DNA of 64,000 bases from JANNBN01 sp031430595 (GCA_031430595.1 JANPBU010000010.1:62001-126000), one strand, 5' to 3'. Counted from the first letter of the stretch, positions 25,444-34,992 are shown. Made by a program: numbers and translations. The notes: generated from the sequence alone by a model not told the origin.

Positions 25444-27113
25444 TGAACAGTGGCGGCAGCAGGTGCGGCAGCAGCGTCAGCAGTCGCGTCAGCAAAAAGA
25501 AGACGTGCCGCCGGGTAGTCGGCTTTCCCATTCGATGCCCTCGGAACCCTCTGAACTTGCACCAGTTGACGGGGTACCTTGAAACTTGACAGTACGTGTT
25601 TCGTATGGACGGTTACATCTTCAACGTCAAGAACGCCAGTCGCTTCGCTCGCGGCCGACGCAATTCCCACGACGCGTTGCCCGAAGCGTTCGTCGTCGAT
25701 TCCGAAAATAAGACAATCGCCAACTGACACATGGGTCTTGACGGCCTCCTCGACTTCTTCAGGAAACACCTTCTCGCCGCCGGTGTTGATGCAATGCGAC
25801 CCTCGACCCAACAAGGTGATTGAACCATCGAACTCAACGGTTGCCATGTCGCCGGGAAACGAATAGTTTCGTTCACCGACCCGCCTGAACGTCTTGGCTG
25901 ACTTTTCTGGGTCTTTGAAGTATCCAAGTGCAGTTGCAGGGCTTGCCACCCGTCCAATTTGGCCCGACCCGGCAACCACCTCGCAATCGTCATCGTCAAA
26001 AACTTTGGTGTCGGCGAGAAGCGTAAATTTGGCGGTGGCTTGGGCGTCATCTTTGGTGGAAATCGCCATCCCCATACCGCCCTCGCTAGAACCCAACGTG
26101 TCGACGATACGCGCCCCCGGAATAAACTCAAGAAGTCCCGTTTTTACCTCGTGGCTGAGCATGGCACCCGAAGAAATAATCGCCAGTATCGATGAAAGAT
26201 CCCACGGTGTGACACCCTCGCCAGTTTGACGTGACCGCAGTGCACTCAGCATCGGTCGCCCGAAAGCATCACCAACGATTACTAGGGTGTTCACGCCTTG
26301 TCGTTCAACGGTATCGAACAGTTCCACCGGGTCAAGGCCCCGATTTGTCATCAGTACCGTTGTTCCACCAATGAGGTGTGAAGTAAACGCCCCTAGCCAA
26401 ACGCCCGTTCCATGCATCAGCGGACAACACGGCATCGACTTCATCTGCATACCTACCGATGCCATAGCCTTAACGGTGCCAACAATGTCATCGAACGAGG
26501 TGAACGGAGGCCGACCCATGTTTTGCGAAACGAGGCCGAGGAACGCTTCGGTGAGGCCAGCCATTGGATACATCACCCCTTTCGGCATCCCAGTAGTACC
26601 ACCGGTGTACAGCATGTAGAGATCAGAGTCTTCACGAACCTGTCGGGGTGCCGGTTGATAAGTAGACAGCACATCTTCGTAGCGCAATGCTCCCTTGATG
26701 AGTTCAACATCGGGGGCTTCTGGGTCGTCAACCTGGATGAGTAACTTCAACTTTGGCAGCGAATCACGAACCCTTGCTACGCGGTCGGCTAAACCGGCAT
26801 GAAACACGAGCGCTTCACAGTCTGCGTTTTCCAAAAGGTAGGCAAGCTCGCCATCAAGATACCGGTAGTTCACATTGACTGGGCACATACGAACTTTGAA
26901 ACCAGCAAACTGGGTCTCAAGGTATTCCTGTGAATTGTAAAGAAACATCCCAATCTTCGACTCGAAACCAAGCCCATGAGCCACGTACGCCGAAGCTAGC
27001 CGCGCCGACCGATCTTCATAGTGAGACCAAGAAAGGCGGCGCTCACCTTGAATCACTGCCGGTAGGTCACCAATGGCGTCGGCTACTGCTTCCCAAACGG
27101 TGGCGAATTGCAT
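25440..27113 (-). CDS. Acyl-CoA synthetase (AMP-forming, FadD type)
   Basis: This 557-residue complete AMP-forming acyl-CoA synthetase has P-loop YTGGTTGMPKGVMYP (about residue 172), A5-like GSSEGGMGMA, A7/A8 motifs (YSFPGDMATVEFDG, LLGRGSHCINTGGEKVFPEEVE) and catalytic Lys in NGKADYPAA. The NTGGEKVFP and YFKDPEKSAKTFR segments resemble mycobacterial FadD17/FadD19, used for sterol side-chain or medium/long acids. The C-terminus ends in an Ala-rich tail. It forms an operon with the dehydrogenase and is divergent from the VanY-like gene. Confidence 0.94.
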   Translation of the reverse strand: MQFATVWEAVADAIGDLPAVIQGERRLSWSHYEDRSARLASAYVAHGLGFESKIGMFLYNSQEYLETQFAGFKVRMCPVNVNYRYLDGELAYLLENADCEALVFHAGLADRVARVRDSLPKLKLLIQVDDPEAPDVELIKGALRYEDVLSTYQPAPRQVREDSDLYMLYTGGTTGMPKGVMYPMAGLTEAFLGLVSQNMGRPPFTSFDDIVGTVKAMASVGMQMKSMPCCPLMHGTGVWLGAFTSHLIGGTTVLMTNRGLDPVELFDTVERQGVNTLVIVGDAFGRPMLSALRSRQTGEGVTPWDLSSILAIISSGAMLSHEVKTGLLEFIPGARIVDTLGSSEGGMGMAISTKDDAQATAKFTLLADTKVFDDDDCEVVAGSGQIGRVASPATALGYFKDPEKSAKTFRRVGERNYSFPGDMATVEFDGSITLLGRGSHCINTGGEKVFPEEVEEAVKTHVSVGDCLIFGIDDERFGQRVVGIASAASEATGVLDVEDVTVHTKHVLSSFKVPRQLVQVQRVPRASNGKADYPAARLLFADATADAAAAPAAATVQ

Positions 27114-27176
27114 GCGTCCATCGTCGCAGGTCGACGAGTCATGTGTCCAGCGTCACAAAGCACTTTTGATGCGCAA

Positions 27177-28856
27177 ATGTCAATGAAACCATCCCAACGC
27201 GACCAGAATAGAAGGGTGGGGAATCGGGTAAACGCACTTTTAACCCGTTTTCGAGCTAGCCGAGCGGCGAAACTAGGGGTCGTACTTGCCGTCGTTGCTG
27301 GCGTCGCGGGTGTCGGGCAAACCCTACGGGGCGACACGATTCCGACATCGAGCACTGATAACTTCCCGCCGACAGTTGAAGCAGCAACGAATGAGATAAC
27401 CAGTGGAACAGTCGTTTCGTGGCCCGGGCGTCCGTTCAGCCTCGACGTCTCAGTTCGTGGAGGCTTGACAGCCGAGAGCATTGCGGCCATCGAAAAAACG
27501 GCAGCCTCGGCTGGTCTTAAGACCACCACGATCCAACAAGCCACGATGGACTTGGTCGACACAACCCGTCCGCTCGTCGTTCCGGTGTCAGTCGCAAGTA
27601 TCGTGACAGAAGATGCCGAGCTACTTTTCGGGCCAAGCGTTTCGGCCGCACTCGCTGATCGCAAGGTGGTGCTCAGTACCCGTTCGGCTTTGCAGCGACG
27701 AGCGAAGGTTGGCGATCCGATTCGTCTCATCGGATTCCTTGATCCGCTGCTCGAAGCCACGCTCGTTGTCGGTGCCATCGTTCCCGATGAGCAAGCGGTC
27801 GGCGCTGAAGTAGTTATCCCGGCTTCTTCTGCATTATTTCTTGGGCTCGACCGGCCGTCACGGGTCATGGTGTGGGGTGATGGAATTGAAAGCGCCACTA
27901 CGAATTTCGAAGAGGCGTACGGCCCTAAGTATGTGCGCAGATCATGGAATGCGCCGTCAGTCGATGCGGTGTTATCGACCAGTCAAGTCAAGGAACTCTT
28001 TGGCGAGTTTCGGATGGAGCGCCGCAAGGTAGAAGATGCGGGCGACATCGTGATCGATGCTGACTGGCTTCGTTCAAACATCGTCAAAGCCGATCTTCCG
28101 CTTATCGGCCCACTCGAATGCCACAGGCTAGTCATTGACCAGTTGCGCTTGGTGCTGAACGAACTCATTCAGGCGGGGTTGGGACCACTCATCAACGTCG
28201 ACGACACCCGCCGATCGGGTGGTTGCTTCAACAGTCGCGAGATTCGGGCGACATCGGGCCAGTCAGGCAGAAACCTGTCTCGCCACAGTTGGGGTGCAGC
28301 GTTCGATCTCAACCCATCAGCCAGCCCATATGGAGCAATTCCAAAAGTTGATGCCCGTGTCGTTGATGTATTCCGTCGACATGGTTTCGCGTGGGGCGGA
28401 ACCTGGGCATTTGCTGACGGCATGCACTTCGAATACATCGGGGTTCCTCGCGTCCGAGGCCCGAAGCTGCCACTCGCAACCTCGACGACGACCACATCCA
28501 CGACCACCACATCGACTTCAACGACCACTTCGACTTCGACACTCCCTTCGTCAACGACGACATCAAGCCTCTTGCCCACAACCACGCTTTCACCGGCCAG
28601 CACTGCGACCACTGCCACGAGTTCAATTTCGGCGACCACCAAGCCTGGCAAGATACCCCCAACTACCTCCGGCCCAACAACTGTTCAACCGGCAAATAGT
28701 GTACCGGCAACGACAGCGCAATCAACTGCGCCACCAACCTCGACCGCACCCCTGACAACGGTTGTTCCCAACACCATCGTCATTCCAACTAGTGCATTTG
28801 CACTTCCGACTACCCCACCCTCGTCAGGGGTGGTCGCCGAACCGGTTGCCCTTTAA
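27177..28856 (+). CDS. VanY-like D-Ala-D-Ala carboxypeptidase with long Ser/Thr/Pro tail
   Basis: This 559-residue exported protein has an N-terminal signal-anchor helix (residues about 30-48), a 250-residue region of unknown fold, and an M15-family peptidase domain with SRHSWGAAFDLN (zinc His and Asp, about 368) and MHFEYIG (second zinc His, about 416). The final 130 residues are almost only Thr, Ser, Pro and Ala, probably a flexible, wall-spanning or glycosylated tail. Zinc ligands are intact, so it is likely active on peptidoglycan. ATG at 27177 is preferred to the longer frame from 27108. Confidence 0.85.
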   Translation: MSMKPSQRDQNRRVGNRVNALLTRFRASRAAKLGVVLAVVAGVAGVGQTLRGDTIPTSSTDNFPPTVEAATNEITSGTVVSWPGRPFSLDVSVRGGLTAESIAAIEKTAASAGLKTTTIQQATMDLVDTTRPLVVPVSVASIVTEDAELLFGPSVSAALADRKVVLSTRSALQRRAKVGDPIRLIGFLDPLLEATLVVGAIVPDEQAVGAEVVIPASSALFLGLDRPSRVMVWGDGIESATTNFEEAYGPKYVRRSWNAPSVDAVLSTSQVKELFGEFRMERRKVEDAGDIVIDADWLRSNIVKADLPLIGPLECHRLVIDQLRLVLNELIQAGLGPLINVDDTRRSGGCFNSREIRATSGQSGRNLSRHSWGAAFDLNPSASPYGAIPKVDARVVDVFRRHGFAWGGTWAFADGMHFEYIGVPRVRGPKLPLATSTTTTSTTTTSTSTTTSTSTLPSSTTTSSLLPTTTLSPASTATTATSSISATTKPGKIPPTTSGPTTVQPANSVPATTAQSTAPPTSTAPLTTVVPNTIVIPTSAFALPTTPPSSGVVAEPVAL

Positions 28857-28877
28857 CAACGCTATCTAAGTGTGAGG

Positions 28878-28883
28878 TAGGTT
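28878..28883 (+). promoter_or_regulatory. Putative -10 box for the P450 gene
   Basis: TAGGTT lies seven bases before the GTG at 28891, with no ribosome site between, consistent with a leaderless transcript. Confidence 0.5.
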
Positions 28884-28890
28884 CACCTTC

Positions 28891-30183
28891 GTGACGATGG
28901 TGCCAACCGACCTAACGACCTTCAACCTGTTCGACCCAGCTACACAGCAATGCCCATGGCCGTACTACGAGGCAATGCGCCACCAAGCCCCAGTATTCTG
29001 CGTGCCGGGTACACGAATGCATATCGTTTCGACCCACGAGTTGGCGCTCACCGTATTACGCGATTGGCAGACGTTTTCTTCCCGGTTCGGCACCCCGAGT
29101 ACCCCTGCGGGTGATGAGTTGTCAATCGCTCTGGCTGAGTTGCGCACCCGAAAAGGTGCGTACCCAAATGTTCCTACAATGCTTACAGCCGACCCGCCAG
29201 ACCACTCCCGTTACCGGCGAATGGTTTCGAAGGCCTTCACACCAAAGGCTGTAGCTTCACTAGAACCATTCATACGTGCGATTACGAAACGGCTTGTCGA
29301 TAACCTCACTGAAGCACGGTCGGTTGAATTTGTCGAGGCGTTCGCAATACCGCTTCCGGTTGAGGCAATAGCTCGCGCACTTAACGTTCCCGATAACCGG
29401 CTGGCGGATTTCAAACGTTGGTCCGACTGCACGGTCGCGTCAATAGGTTCGGTGCTTTCGTACGAAGAACGCTTGGCTGCCGAAGAAGGAACTATCGAGT
29501 TTCAGCACTATTTTGCGGCACAACTCGACGATCGTCGCGCCAACCCGCAAGACGACATTTTGACGAACCTTGTCAACGCTCAACTCGACATAGATGAGGT
29601 TGACGAGTTAGGCAACCCGCTCGATACCCGCCCTCTCGACACGGCTGAGATGTTGTCCATCCTGGTACAAATCCTGGTCGCTGGAAACGAAACAACGACG
29701 AAACTCATTACTGAAATGATCAGGTTGTTGGCAGAACATCCGGATGAATGGGCCGCACTGAGAGCCGACCCGACTCGTTCGAAAATCGTTATTGAAGAAG
29801 CACTTCGCCTATCGGCACCCACCCAAGGAATGTTTCGTCGGGTACGCCGTGACACGGTTCTCGGCGGTGTGCCACTCACTAAAGGCGATCAAATCATCGT
29901 TATGTTTGCGTCAGCGAACCGAGATGACGCGGTTTTTGGATCCTCTCACCCTGACGCATTTTGCCCCGAACGTGAGCACCTCGCCGAACACCTCACATTC
30001 GGAAAAGGAAATCATTTTTGCTTAGGCGCCAACCTCACCCGCCTCGAAGCGCGGGTTGCGTTGGAAGAACTTTCTGCCCGGTTTGAATCAATCACACTCG
30101 ATGCGAACAATACGTTCACCTACCACCCAAGCTTTTTACTACGAGGGCTCACTTCGCTAAAGGTAACCGTCAACCCTGCGTGA
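28891..30183 (+). CDS. Cytochrome P450
   Basis: This 430-residue soluble bacterial P450 has an I-helix oxygen-binding motif (AGNETTT, about residue 264), ExxR in EEALRLSAP (about 302) and the heme loop FGKGNHFCLGANL with axial Cys at about 377. The N-terminal AFTPKAV segment and overall pattern fit the CYP families of actinobacteria that oxidise steroids, terpenes or fatty acids; the substrate is not predictable. No ferredoxin or ferredoxin reductase gene lies nearby, so redox partners must be encoded elsewhere. The SDR gene follows on the opposite strand. Confidence 0.95.
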   Translation: MTMVPTDLTTFNLFDPATQQCPWPYYEAMRHQAPVFCVPGTRMHIVSTHELALTVLRDWQTFSSRFGTPSTPAGDELSIALAELRTRKGAYPNVPTMLTADPPDHSRYRRMVSKAFTPKAVASLEPFIRAITKRLVDNLTEARSVEFVEAFAIPLPVEAIARALNVPDNRLADFKRWSDCTVASIGSVLSYEERLAAEEGTIEFQHYFAAQLDDRRANPQDDILTNLVNAQLDIDEVDELGNPLDTRPLDTAEMLSILVQILVAGNETTTKLITEMIRLLAEHPDEWAALRADPTRSKIVIEEALRLSAPTQGMFRRVRRDTVLGGVPLTKGDQIIVMFASANRDDAVFGSSHPDAFCPEREHLAEHLTFGKGNHFCLGANLTRLEARVALEELSARFESITLDANNTFTYHPSFLLRGLTSLKVTVNPA

Positions 30184-30224
30184 TCCACATCAAATTGCGT
30201 CTCAAAGGCAACCTGCGCCTAGGC

Positions 30225-30986
30225 CTAGAAATCGATTCGCTTGAGGAAACCACCATCGACAGTGAGATTGGCCCCATTGATATGGGCCGATACAACGGGA
30301 GACGCGAGAAACGCAACAGCGTTAGCCACATCTTGCGTAGTTCCGAGCTTGCCGCCAGGGTGATGTTTTTCGGTTGATTCGTAGAATGCAGCCATGGCCT
30401 GTTTAATGCCATCCCAGTCGCCACCCTCCACAAAAATGGGACCTGGCGAAACGACGTTGCAACGTACGCCCTGCGCGCCAAGTGTTTGGGCCTGACCGAG
30501 TGTCCAGTTCGAGACCGCGGATTTAAACGCACTGTAGCTACTGGCACCCATGGCGAAGTGCTCTGATGTTGCTGTGGTCGAGATGCTGATAAGGCTTCCA
30601 CCTCCTTCGACCAAGTGAGCTTTGGCAGCATCGACACCATGCACCAGCGACATCAGATCAACCTGGAAATTTTTCTCCCATCCTTCAATCTTACGGGCTG
30701 GCTTCGCCGACGTGTTGTGCACATAGATATCGATTCCACCTAGCTGCTCAGCTGAAGTTGCAATCCAGCTTCGAAGTGAGGTGGGGTCAGCGACATCGAC
30801 CGCTGTTCCCCATACCTGGCCGCCACCAGCCCCCATCGCCATGACTGCTTCCTGAACATCGGCATCTGTACGCGCACATATCGATACCGCGCAGCCTTCG
30901 GCGATGAGTGTTTCGGCGATGGCTCGCCCGATTCCTTTCGTTGCGCCGGTTACGAGAGCCCGTTTTCCGGTGAGTCCGAGATCCAT
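30225..30986 (-). CDS. Short-chain dehydrogenase/reductase
   Basis: This 253-residue SDR has the cofactor motif TGATKGIGRAIAE near residue 12, NNTS-like HNTSAKP (normally NNAG) near 90, and the catalytic Ser with YSAFKSA (Tyr and Lys) near 156. The variant HNTS is found in some SDR groups. ATG at 30986 is chosen over 30992 because AAGGAG lies eight bases upstream of it but only two bases from the other. It follows the acyl-CoA dehydrogenase on the same strand with a 63-base gap containing a short direct repeat (cttgcagtt). Confidence 0.9.
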   Translation of the reverse strand: MDLGLTGKRALVTGATKGIGRAIAETLIAEGCAVSICARTDADVQEAVMAMGAGGGQVWGTAVDVADPTSLRSWIATSAEQLGGIDIYVHNTSAKPARKIEGWEKNFQVDLMSLVHGVDAAKAHLVEGGGSLISISTTATSEHFAMGASSYSAFKSAVSNWTLGQAQTLGAQGVRCNVVSPGPIFVEGGDWDGIKQAMAAFYESTEKHHPGGKLGTTQDVANAVAFLASPVVSAHINGANLTVDGGFLKRIDF

Positions 30987-31049
30987 TTTCATTGCTCCTT
31001 GTTCGCGTCTTGCAGTTGGTATTCGTGATTGGCGTCTTGCAGTTAGTGA

Positions 31050-32309
31050 TTAGCGGGGTTCAGGTGGCAGGCCGAGAACCCGTTCACCAATGATGTTTCG
31101 TTGCACTTCGTCAGACCCGCCGGCGATGCGATAGCCCGGAGCACCCAGCACGTGCTCACCCCATGCGTACGTACCCCATTCGCCCGTGTCCGCCACTAGT
31201 GAAGGGCCAAGAATTGTCGACACTGCATCTGACATGCGAGTCATGCCTTCTGTCCAGAGGATTTTTCCAAGTGAACCTTCCGGGCCAGGGGTAGAGCCTG
31301 ATCTGCGAATGTCTGCTGCCCTACGATTGACAAAGCCCTCAATACGCATATGAATGTAGACATCGATCAGTGAGCGGCGCACGGCGGGTCGTGAAGTCAC
31401 CCCGAAAGCTTGCGCGGTGGCGAGAAGCTGACGCCATGAACCGCCAGGCCTTGCGGTTCCCCCACCAGAGCCGGAATGATCTCGTTCGTAGCCGAGCGTC
31501 GTCATCGCTACTTTCCAACCCTCACCAGTTTGCCCAAGGCGCATGGTGTCGGGCACTCGTACCGAGTCAAAAAACACTTCGTTGAACGATGTACCGCCGC
31601 TCATTTGTTTGATGGGCCTGATCTCGATTCCAGGTAGATTCATCGGGATAATAAATGCGGTCATACCTTTGTGCTTTGGCGTGTCGAGGTCTGAGCGGGC
31701 AATGAGTTCACCCCATTGCGAGAACTGGGCACCAGAGCTCCACACCTTTTGGCCGGTTATCACCCATTCATCGCCATCTTGAACCGCACGACACGACAGT
31801 GACGCCAGATCAGAGCCGGCACCCGGTTCTGAAAACAGTTGGCAACACAGTTCTTGCGCCGACAAAAAGTTGGCTACGTGACGTTGTTGTTGATCGGGTG
31901 TTCCGAACTGACGAATCGTAGGGGCGATCAGACCGGTCGTGACGCTGAACGTTTCATGACCTTTTGGGGTGTCGTACTGATGCTCAAGCCGAGCAAAGGC
32001 TCGGGCGAAGGCATTCGGAAGACCGAGGCCCCCGGATTCAGTTGGCCAGGTTATGGCGTGATACCCCGCCTCGGCTTTTCGCTGCTGCCAGCGGGCGAGT
32101 CGTTGCAGTAAGTCGAATTCTTCGTCGTATGACAGGCAGTGGAACACGGCTGCATCGAAGTCACCTTCACCCCACACAAACTCTTTGTCGGTACCGCCGG
32201 TGCTGTCACCGGTGCGACGTTCCGCATTGAGTTCAAGCCACATACTTGCCTGCCGGGTAAACGAATCAAGATCTACGTCAGCAGAAAGCGTGACTGGCGT
32301 GGTTTCCAT
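31050..32309 (-). CDS. Acyl-CoA dehydrogenase (FadE type)
   Basis: This 419-residue flavoprotein of the acyl-CoA dehydrogenase family has an N-terminal helical domain, a middle FAD-binding sheet domain (QLFSEPGAGSDLASL, VITGQKVWSSGAQFS), and a C-terminal domain ending with GGSDEVQRNIIGERVLGLP. It most resembles the actinobacterial FadE proteins used in steroid or branched-acid degradation, which often work as heteromers; no second subunit gene is adjacent. The second of two ATG codons (32309) is preferred since TACAGT lies six bases before it. Confidence 0.92.
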   Translation of the reverse strand: METTPVTLSADVDLDSFTRQASMWLELNAERRTGDSTGGTDKEFVWGEGDFDAAVFHCLSYDEEFDLLQRLARWQQRKAEAGYHAITWPTESGGLGLPNAFARAFARLEHQYDTPKGHETFSVTTGLIAPTIRQFGTPDQQQRHVANFLSAQELCCQLFSEPGAGSDLASLSCRAVQDGDEWVITGQKVWSSGAQFSQWGELIARSDLDTPKHKGMTAFIIPMNLPGIEIRPIKQMSGGTSFNEVFFDSVRVPDTMRLGQTGEGWKVAMTTLGYERDHSGSGGGTARPGGSWRQLLATAQAFGVTSRPAVRRSLIDVYIHMRIEGFVNRRAADIRRSGSTPGPEGSLGKILWTEGMTRMSDAVSTILGPSLVADTGEWGTYAWGEHVLGAPGYRIAGGSDEVQRNIIGERVLGLPPEPR

Positions 32310-32315
32310 CATGCG

Positions 32316-32321
32316 ACTGTA
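32316..32321 (-). promoter_or_regulatory. Putative -10 box for the acyl-CoA dehydrogenase gene
   Basis: TACAGT on the minus strand ends six bases before the ATG at 32309. The same hexamer stands before the epimerase gene at 48653. Confidence 0.5.
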
Positions 32322-32371
32322 CTGAACCTGGCCTACGACTAACTATTCGGCCCCGTCAATCACCTTCACAG

Positions 32372-32431
32372 TGACGAAGGTCAGAAGTCGCATAGTCCGA
32401 CAGAGGCAAATCCGGCAGTCGACTTTCGTCA
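32372..32431. promoter_or_regulatory. Inverted repeat in the FadE/Rieske divergent promoter region
   Basis: tgacgaaggtc at 32372-32382 and gactttcgtca at 32421-32431 are inverted copies with one mismatch, 38 bases apart, in the 184-187-base gap between the two divergent starts. It could be a shared operator pair; no regulator gene is nearby to support this. Confidence 0.4.
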
Positions 32432-32484
32432 GCGTGACGATCGACTGAAGGACCCGGGAAGCGTTTCTACGGCCGGAAGCGACC

Positions 32485-32490
32485 TAGGGT
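32485..32490 (+). promoter_or_regulatory. Putative -10 box for the Rieske oxygenase gene
   Basis: TAGGGT ends exactly six bases before the ATG at 32497, and no ribosome site is present. Confidence 0.55.
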
Positions 32491-32496
32491 GACGAG

Positions 32497-33870
32497 ATGA
32501 ATGGGTTTGTCGCCTTTAATCGTGAAGATATGCAAACGGTCGCTGAGCTACTCGCAGCCGACACGTTCAAGGTTCCGACCCCGCTACTTGAGCACCATCC
32601 CTCCACCCTTGGTTCCGCCGATGTATCGACCGACGCTTACACCTCGCGAGCCATACATGACCTGGAAGTTGACCGGCTATGGAAACGGGTCTGGCAGTGG
32701 GCATGTCGCGTCGAACAGATTCCGAACGTTGGCGATCACGTTGTGTACGACATTGCTCACCTCTCAGTCATCGTGGTTCGGGTTCGTGCCGACGACGAGC
32801 CGGGTGCCATCAAGGTGTATCAAAACGTATGTCTACATAGAGGAACACAGCTCAGAGTCACCGACGGAAACGTTCCGGCGTTTCGTTGCCCGTTCCACGG
32901 ATGGACATGGAATCTTGACGGAACCCTGAATTGGATTCCATGCGAATGGGACTTTCCTGGCGTGAACACCGACCGAGACCGATTCAGTCTGCCCGAAGTG
33001 CAGGCAGACATATGGGAAGGCTTCGTGTTCGTCAACTTTGACGCAGAGTGCGAACCACTGATCGACTATCTCGAAAACATTCCGTCGCACTTCGCCCACT
33101 TTCCGTTAGAAAATCGCTTCGCTGCAGTGCACGTACAACGGGTCATGCCAGCGAATTGGAAAGTTGTTATGGGTGCATTCATTGAGTCGTACCACTCTAT
33201 AGTGACCCACCCCCAAATCCTTACGTTTACCGCCGACGCCAACACCCAATACGACATCTATGGTCGCCACTCGCGCATGATCACCCCGTTCGCTGTCGCT
33301 TCACCGCACATCGGGGGAACCAAGGTTGAACAACTCGATATCGCTAAAGCGCTCGCAACGTACCGGGGTTCGTCTCCTGATGAGGTGGCCCTTGCCGACG
33401 GCCGAACCGCTCGTCAAGACGCAGCCGAGGCAGCCCGGAAGCGAATTGGTCGCATTGGCGGGGCCGACCTTTCGCAGGTATGTGATGCCCTTATGGTTGA
33501 CGCAGTCGAGTACCTGGTGTTCCCAAACTTTGCCCCGTGGGCTGCTTACGGTTCACCACTTCAATACCGGTTTAGGCCAAATGGCGACGACGTGAACTCT
33601 GCGATTATGGATGTTGTTTTACTCATGCCGTTCGCCGGTGAGCGCCCACCGGCAGCCAAGGTGTTCGTGGTAGAGGAGGGGGCGTCTTGGACAACCGCCG
33701 CCGCCCTAGGTGGCCTAGGTGCAGTGTTTGATCAAGACACCGCTAACCTTTCACGGGTTCAGCGTGGTCTACGAACCGGCGCTAAGAAAACGGTAACCCT
33801 CGGTGAGTACCAAGAAGCACGCATACGACACTTCCACGTCAATCTCGACCGCTACCTCAGCATCGAATAG
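32497..33870 (+). CDS. Rieske non-heme iron oxygenase, large subunit
   Basis: This 457-residue aromatic-ring-hydroxylating oxygenase alpha subunit has a Rieske [2Fe-2S] site in CLHRG (about residue 111) and CPFHGW (about 131). The mononuclear iron ligands are in ESYHSIVTH (about 229-238), with a later Asp not placed with certainty. The length suits the alpha-only enzymes that act on aromatic acids, sterols or quaternary amines. No beta subunit, ferredoxin or reductase gene is adjacent. It is divergent from the acyl-CoA dehydrogenase gene and convergent with proB. Confidence 0.94.
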   Translation: MNGFVAFNREDMQTVAELLAADTFKVPTPLLEHHPSTLGSADVSTDAYTSRAIHDLEVDRLWKRVWQWACRVEQIPNVGDHVVYDIAHLSVIVVRVRADDEPGAIKVYQNVCLHRGTQLRVTDGNVPAFRCPFHGWTWNLDGTLNWIPCEWDFPGVNTDRDRFSLPEVQADIWEGFVFVNFDAECEPLIDYLENIPSHFAHFPLENRFAAVHVQRVMPANWKVVMGAFIESYHSIVTHPQILTFTADANTQYDIYGRHSRMITPFAVASPHIGGTKVEQLDIAKALATYRGSSPDEVALADGRTARQDAAEAARKRIGRIGGADLSQVCDALMVDAVEYLVFPNFAPWAAYGSPLQYRFRPNGDDVNSAIMDVVLLMPFAGERPPAAKVFVVEEGASWTTAAALGGLGAVFDQDTANLSRVQRGLRTGAKKTVTLGEYQEARIRHFHVNLDRYLSIE

Positions 33871-33900
33871 CTGTTCTACAACGCTGACTGCGTCACGGCG

Positions 33901-34992
33901 TCAGAGCAGCAGGACTAGATCGTCTCGGTGAACCATCACCGACGGCGCATCCTCAGGTAAATCGTTCGACCGGTAACCGGCGACGGCCTGAGCAACAACA
34001 GAGTCATAGCGAATGAGGCCGCGAGCAAATACGGCCCCCGAGGCATCGCAAATTTCGACTGCTGCGCCTTCTACAAAACTGCCGGTAACGCTAATAACAC
34101 CGGCAGGAAGTAGTGAAACACCTCGCTCAATAAGCGCTTTGCGGGCACCGGGGTCAACCACTACCTGACCTTCGGTTTCGACGGCAAAACCAATCCAGAG
34201 TTTTCGAGCAGAGAGTGAGCGCTGCTGCGGGGCAACTGAGGTACCGACGCCCCGAACCCCGCGTACAGAATCGACCAAAACGTCAGCTCGCTGAGCATTA
34301 GCTATGACCGCTCGAACGCCCGAGAACGAAGCAAATTTTGCCGCGCGTACCTTCGACATCATGCCACCACTCCCTCGATCGGTACCGGTTCCGCCCGCAA
34401 GCGCCTCAATTTCGGGGGTTACCCCATCGAGGTTCTCTATCAGCGTGGCTGCGGGGTTTCGGCGAGGGTCGTCTGTGTACAGACCATCGGTGTCGGTCAG
34501 CAGCACCATCACTTCAGCCCCAACAAGATGTGAAACTAACGCTGCCATCCGGTCGTTATCACCAAAACGTAGTTCGTCGTCAGCAATCGCATCGTTCTCG
34601 TTCACGATGGGAACCACACCAAGCTCAAGCAAGCGTTGCAGCGTGTTTCGAGCGTGCAGGTATTGGGTTCGATCGAAGAAATCATGTGGGGTGAGCAGGG
34701 CCTGGCCAGACACCAACCCCACCGCCAAAAGCGCATCATCCCAAGCGCGCATAAGTCGTGACTGCCCGACAGCCGAGACGGCCTGCTTCGTGAGCATGTC
34801 ATTTGGTCGAACCATGCCCAGAGCTTCCAGCCCGGCAGCTACGGCCCCGGAAGAGACAACGACGACCTCGTACCCGTCAGCGCGCAGACGAGCTACCTGC
34901 GCGCCCAGCGACACAATTACGTCTCGAGCAAGTACCCCACGATCATCGGTAATTGATGATGTTCCAATTTTGACGACAACCCGAGCAGCCAC
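33901..34992 (-). CDS. proB: Glutamate 5-kinase
   Basis: This 363-residue enzyme phosphorylates L-glutamate as the first step to proline. It has an amino-acid kinase domain (VVKIGTSSITDD at the N-terminus, VPIVNENDAIADDELRFGDND) and a C-terminal PUA domain from about residue 270. It starts with GTG 11 bases after the obg stop, as in many actinobacteria. The usual partner proA does not follow; the next gene downstream on this strand is the acyl-CoA dehydrogenase at 32 kb. Confidence 0.96.
   Translation of the reverse strand: MAARVVVKIGTSSITDDRGVLARDVIVSLGAQVARLRADGYEVVVVSSGAVAAGLEALGMVRPNDMLTKQAVSAVGQSRLMRAWDDALLAVGLVSGQALLTPHDFFDRTQYLHARNTLQRLLELGVVPIVNENDAIADDELRFGDNDRMAALVSHLVGAEVMVLLTDTDGLYTDDPRRNPAATLIENLDGVTPEIEALAGGTGTDRGSGGMMSKVRAAKFASFSGVRAVIANAQRADVLVDSVRGVRGVGTSVAPQQRSLSARKLWIGFAVETEGQVVVDPGARKALIERGVSLLPAGVISVTGSFVEGAAVEICDASGAVFARGLIRYDSVVAQAVAGYRSNDLPEDAPSVMVHRDDLVLLL

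Noticed and set aside
27083..27898. Open frame of 271 codons on the minus strand
   Set aside because: It is antisense to the VanY-like gene, Ser/Thr/Arg-rich and without any motif; the plus-strand gene has a signal anchor and intact zinc sites.
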